A model generated the notes under the pieces. The model saw only the letters and a list, made by a program, of their open reading frames with translations, had not been told where the DNA came from and searched no databases. The position numbers were made by a program, and so were the translations under genes. DNA of 64,000 nucleotides from Nocardiopsis metallicus (GTDB taxonomy: Bacteria > Actinomycetota > Actinomycetes > Streptosporangiales > Streptosporangiaceae): assembly GCF_014201115.1 (NCBI RefSeq), contig NZ_JACHDO010000001.1:1-64000 (forward strand), in the 5' to 3' direction. Shown here in pieces: positions 60,536-64,000 of the stretch. Within the stretch, counting starts at the first letter, position 1. The number at the start of each line of letters is the position of its first letter.

Positions 60536-62308
60536 CTAACTCCCGTCGTTCTCGTCCGCGATGCGCAGGGAGAACGCCTGGAGGAAGATGTCCCCGATCT
60601 CCGTCGGGTCCTCGGTCATGTACGCCGCGCCCCCGGTGGCCGCCGCGATCTCCTGCAACGGCTCCAGGTGCTGCACGTCCGGACCGAAGGCGATCGTGAT
60701 GATCGGGATGGGCCGGGACGGGCTGATGAGCGAGTCGAGCTCGGACATCAGTTCGTCGAACTCCAGGCCGCCGGGGTTGTCGTTGTCCCCGTCGGTGAGC
60801 ATCAGCACGACGTTGGTGCGGTCGGGCCGGTAGGTCCGGGACATCTCCTGGTAGGCGGCCAGGTAGGTCTCGTACAGCGCCGTGTCGCCCTGCGGCAGCG
60901 GCTCCAGGTTCTGGATCGCGGCACCGATCACGTCCCGGTGCTCGTTCCCCGCCTCATCGGTGGCCTGCAGTTCCCTTATCGGGGCGATCTCCTGGTAGTT
61001 CATGCCGTTGTTGACGTTGGTGGAGAACTCCCACAGGCCCAGCTCGGAGCTGTCGGAGAACATCTGCAGGCCCTCGGCGGAGGCGGCGCCGGCCACCTGC
61101 ATGCGGGTGAGCCCGGTGCCGGGCACCTCGGCCAGCATCGACCCGGAGATATCGATGATGGTCAGTACCCGGGAGTCCATCTTCAGCTGGTTCCAGAAAC
61201 GGGTCAGCTCGGTGATGGAGCCCTCCGAGGGGGCGGGCAGCTCGCCCGGCTCCTCGGCGAGGAACCCGGCTTCCTCGGTCAGCACGGACGCGTCGAGCCC
61301 GCCTTCGGAGTCGCGGAAGCCCTCGGCGAGGAAGCGCTCGACGGCCTTGTCGGTGCGCACCGCGGTGCGGAACACCTCGGCGGCGCGGGTGATCTCGCTG
61401 TCCTCGCTGCGCACGATGTAGGGGTAGTCGAGGAAGTAGGTGCCGTCGCTGAGGTAGTTGGGCTGGGCGGCGGAGTCGGAGTGGGCCGCGTTGTAGCGCC
61501 ACACCGCCTGTTCGGACATCACCATCACGGGCGGGGCCTCGGCGCTGCCGCCGCTCAGGGCCAGGAACGCGGCGTCCTCGTCGGCGGAGGCGCCCTGGTG
61601 CAGGGCCTGCAGCGCGGCGGTCATGTGCGCGTTGAAGGTGTCGGCGTCGGGGGTGGCCTCCTCCAGGGCGCCGTGCAGCAGGTAGAGCGTGCCCAGGCCG
61701 CTGGAGCTGCGGGCCGGGTCGACCACCCGGACGACCCGGTCGGCTTCCTCGCCGGGGGCGGCGGTGGGGACCACGTCCATCCACGTGGTGTCTTCGTCGC
61801 CGTCCTCGGCGAATTCGGTGCGCTCGGTCAGCACCAGCGGACTGCGGGCCAGCGAGGTGCCGGTCTCGGTGATGATGGCTTCCCCGGCCTGGCTCTGGAC
61901 CAGGCGCGACCACACGGAGGAGTCCGGGATCCACACGTCGGAGTCGGTGTCGCCCATGGTGGCGCCGGCTCCGGTGATACCGAAGGCGACGTTGGCCGAG
62001 TCGGCCTGGCGCACGTTGGCGCGCACGCACCTGTTGTCGACTGTGTGCTCTTCGGCGTTGAAGTCGCTGGCGATGTCGGTCAGCGCGGGGCCCAGTTCGG
62101 GGCTGACCGCGACGTCCAGTTCGATGTCGGAGCCGCCGCAGCCGTCGCCCTGCCCGAACATGTACACGCCCGCCACGGCGAGTCCGACCACGATCACCAT
62201 CGCGGCGGCCAGGGCGGCGAACGCTCCGCCGCGACCGCGGCGGCGTCTGCTCCGGCCGGAGGGTTCTTCTGCGTATCTTCCGCGGTGACGTCCCACAGCA
62301 TTCCTCAC
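60536..62308 (-). CDS. Solute-binding-protein-like plus VWA domain lipid/membrane-anchored protein
   Basis: GTG 62308 gives 590 residues. A basic N-terminus and one membrane helix (about 28-51; AFAALAAAMVIVVGLAVAG) are followed by a periplasmic-binding-like domain (about 60-360; DIELDVAVSPELGPALTDIA, SDVWIPDSSVWSRLV, TYFLDYPYIV) of the extracellular solute-binding type, then a VWA domain (about 375-580) with an intact MIDAS site DISGSM, plus LTDGDND. Such fusions are conserved in actinomycetes, probably as surface metal-dependent adhesion or chaperone-like proteins. A paralogue lies next to it, upstream in the same direction. Confidence 0.85.
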   Translation of the reverse strand: MRNAVGRHRGRYAEEPSGRSRRRRGRGGAFAALAAAMVIVVGLAVAGVYMFGQGDGCGGSDIELDVAVSPELGPALTDIASDFNAEEHTVDNRCVRANVRQADSANVAFGITGAGATMGDTDSDVWIPDSSVWSRLVQSQAGEAIITETGTSLARSPLVLTERTEFAEDGDEDTTWMDVVPTAAPGEEADRVVRVVDPARSSSGLGTLYLLHGALEEATPDADTFNAHMTAALQALHQGASADEDAAFLALSGGSAEAPPVMVMSEQAVWRYNAAHSDSAAQPNYLSDGTYFLDYPYIVRSEDSEITRAAEVFRTAVRTDKAVERFLAEGFRDSEGGLDASVLTEEAGFLAEEPGELPAPSEGSITELTRFWNQLKMDSRVLTIIDISGSMLAEVPGTGLTRMQVAGAASAEGLQMFSDSSELGLWEFSTNVNNGMNYQEIAPIRELQATDEAGNEHRDVIGAAIQNLEPLPQGDTALYETYLAAYQEMSRTYRPDRTNVVLMLTDGDNDNPGGLEFDELMSELDSLISPSRPIPIITIAFGPDVQHLEPLQEIAAATGGAAYMTEDPTEIGDIFLQAFSLRIADENDGS

Positions 62309-62580
62309 GGGTGGTGTACGGCCGAGGTGTCGTACAAGGGGGATGAGTCGGTAGGGGGTGTTGTGTGGTGTTACTGATGGGAACGTTACTCAACGCACCA
62401 AGTGCCGTGAATGGGGCCACACCCGGAGGGTTGTGGGCGGCACTCGGGCCGGTGGGACCTGATCACTGGCGGAGCATCGGCCACCCTGGGAAATTCGACC
62501 GGTATGGACCGGATTGGAGTTCCAAATGTGGCCTGTCCGAAAAGCCATTCTGATACCGAATCGAGACCCCTTGGTTGGGG
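62309..62580. other. Intergenic region between the two VWA genes
   Basis: No gene is supported. It should hold the promoter of the downstream VWA gene (a TTGTGTGGTGTTACTG-like stretch at about 62360); no clear hairpin is visible after the stop at 62581. Confidence 0.4.
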
Positions 62581-64000
62581 CTAGTTGTCGCAGTTGGGTA
62601 CACACAGACGCCGCGAGATCGAGCTGAGGAAGATGTCGCCGATCTCGTTCGGATCCTCGGTCACGAAGGACGAACCACTGGTGGCCCGCGCGATCTGTGC
62701 CAGCTCCAGCTCGTCGGCCTGCTCACCGAAGGCGATGATGAACATCGTGACCGGGCGCTGGGGGTCGAACCGGTCCTGCAGCGCGGCCACCAGCTCCTCG
62801 TGGGAGATGTCGCTGGACCCCTCGTCCTGCCCGGCGGTCAGCAGGATGACGCTGTTGATCTTGTCCTCGTGGTAGTCGTCCGTCACCTCGTCGTAGGCGG
62901 CCAGGATGTTGTCGTACAGGCGTGACCCGCCGCCCGCGACCTCCAGTTCCTCGGCCACCTTGACCAGCTCCTGGCGACGGGTGGTGTCGCCGTTGTCCGC
63001 CGCGCCCAGCCGGTGCATGTCCGCGGCCTCGTCACGGCCGTTCCCGTCGAGCTCCTCGGACATCAGCCACAGGCCCATGTCGGTCTCGTCGGGGAACATC
63101 CCCAGCCCCATCAGGGCGGCCTGCTTGGCCACCTCGATCCGCTCCGGGCCGCCGTCGAGTTCGTCGGCCATGTTCGCCGAGGCGTCGGCCAGCACCAGCG
63201 TGCGGCTGGGCATGCCCAGCCGGTTCCAGTCGGTGACCGAGGCGAGCAGGGCGTCGCCGGTCAGGTCGTCGTGGACGGGCGGCTGCTGCGCGATGATCCC
63301 GGTCTGGGCGGCAAGGGTGGCCGACGCCTCCCCGCTCGGGTCGCGAAAGCCCAGTTCGCGCAGGCTCGTCCGGTGCTCGCTGCCGCGCAGGACCTCGTAC
63401 AGGTCGGCGGCGGCCGACTGCAGCGCGGAGTCGTCGGTGGCGGTGACGTACGGGTAGTCCAGGTTGACCGTGCCGTCGCTGATGTAGTGCGCCTGGAGAG
63501 CGGGGGCGGAGTCGGCGCGGCGGTTGTTGTAGGCCACCACGGCCTGCTCGGGCACGGCGATGACCGGAGCCACCCGCTCGTGCGCCGCGGCCGAACCGGT
63601 GAAGACGTTGGTCAGGTCGATCTCACCGAACGCGCTGTCCAGCTGGACGTCGCGCACGAAGTCGGTCATCGCGGTGTCGGCGTCGTCCCCGCTGCCCAGG
63701 TGGTCGCGGATCGCGTGCATGACCGTCATGCCGTCGGCGCCGCGGTTGGGGTCGACCATCACCACGGGGCGGTCGGGGTCGCGCCCGTCGGGCAGGAGCA
63801 GGGTCCAGCTGGCGTCGTCCGGGTCCGGCATCCCCTCGGTGTTCGGCGGGGCCGCGAGCACCACCGGGGAACTCGCGAGGGAGGGCGGGTCGGTCTCGAG
63901 CCCGTGCGCCCCGCCGTCGGAGACCCGGGCCAGCTCGACCCAGGCGGAGGACTCGGGCACCCACACGTGCGGGGCGATGGTGGAGTCGCCCGGCTGGCCG
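62581..64000 (-). CDS. Solute-binding-protein-like plus VWA protein, paralogue of its neighbour (5' end outside window)
   Basis: The frame is open to the right window edge, so the start and the membrane anchor are not seen. The visible 472 codons begin GQPGDSTIAPHVWVPESSAW, aligning with SDVWIPDSSVWSRLV of the neighbour, then a solute-binding-like domain (VNLDYPYVTATDDSALQS) and a VWA domain. Its MIDAS site reads VLADASANM: the first Asp and Ser are kept but the second Ser of DxSxS is Asn, so metal binding may be weakened. It ends IGDIFLSSISRRLCVPNCDN with two cysteines. Clearly an old duplication. Confidence 0.85.
   Translation of the reverse strand, partial: GQPGDSTIAPHVWVPESSAWVELARVSDGGAHGLETDPPSLASSPVVLAAPPNTEGMPDPDDASWTLLLPDGRDPDRPVVMVDPNRGADGMTVMHAIRDHLGSGDDADTAMTDFVRDVQLDSAFGEIDLTNVFTGSAAAHERVAPVIAVPEQAVVAYNNRRADSAPALQAHYISDGTVNLDYPYVTATDDSALQSAAADLYEVLRGSEHRTSLRELGFRDPSGEASATLAAQTGIIAQQPPVHDDLTGDALLASVTDWNRLGMPSRTLVLADASANMADELDGGPERIEVAKQAALMGLGMFPDETDMGLWLMSEELDGNGRDEAADMHRLGAADNGDTTRRQELVKVAEELEVAGGGSRLYDNILAAYDEVTDDYHEDKINSVILLTAGQDEGSSDISHEELVAALQDRFDPQRPVTMFIIAFGEQADELELAQIARATSGSSFVTEDPNEIGDIFLSSISRRLCVPNCDN

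Overview
The window is high-GC actinomycete DNA. GTG starts are common, two-component, STAND, WhiB, XRE/DUF5753 plus DUF397 and MerR/PadR regulators are abundant, and an orn - tRNA-His pair sits at the right. A Nocardiopsis/Streptosporangiales-type actinobacterium is the best guess; this is inferred from gene style, not from a marker gene.

Layout. 0-16.4 kb is chromosomal-looking: the end of an FtsX-type permease, a NarL-type two-component pair, a frameshifted NB-ARC/TPR STAND ATPase, a monooxygenase under a textbook MerR-type promoter, small regulators and enzymes, an SF1 helicase-phospholipase D fusion, a YciI-UPF0158 fusion, and a decayed gene. 16.4-56.4 kb looks like an island, or several stacked islands, at the 3' end of a tRNA-His gene. 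A 103-bp segment with the last 23 nt of tRNA-His and its terminator is repeated at 16411-16513 and 56267-56369, and a more diverged copy lies at 24.29-24.49 kb. The stretch between the first two copies (A and B, about 8 kb) carries an operon of an NrtR-like NUDIX protein, an MTAN-type nucleosidase and a membrane/TPR-like partner. The last two share a short amyloid-like (RHIM/BASS-type) motif, and the partner gene is cut by an IS4-family element. From B to the tRNA (about 32 kb) come YhaN/YhaO-type (SbcCD-like) genes, a type ISP restriction-modification gene cut by an IS66-family element, two divergent operons, and an integrative-element remnant.

The leftward operon (44.2 to 36.3 kb) encodes two APH-fold kinases, an archaeal-type methionine adenosyltransferase, a histidine phosphatase, a seryl-tRNA synthetase of non-actinobacterial flavour, a GT4 glycosyltransferase, an AlaRS-like protein and a NUDIX hydrolase. 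The rightward operon (44.4 to 49.9 kb) encodes a TPR regulator, a 6PGDH-like dehydrogenase, NUDIX proteins, a YdcF-like protein and a CYTH protein. The element remnant has a replication-relaxation protein, WhiB, an HTH protein and a tyrosine integrase beside the tRNA. 56.4-64 kb is again chromosomal-looking: orn, a DUF2510 membrane protein with phospho-acceptor-like repeats, a lysin-like protein and two solute-binding/VWA proteins, the last running off the window.

Three insertion sequences have clean target duplications. IS3 (3 bp) sits in att repeat A, IS4 (10 bp) in the amyloid-motif partner, and IS66 (8 bp) in the type ISP gene, so two candidate immunity genes were inactivated recently. 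The most interesting unexplained systems are the nucleosidase/amyloid-motif operon and the SerRS/AlaRS-like/MAT operon.
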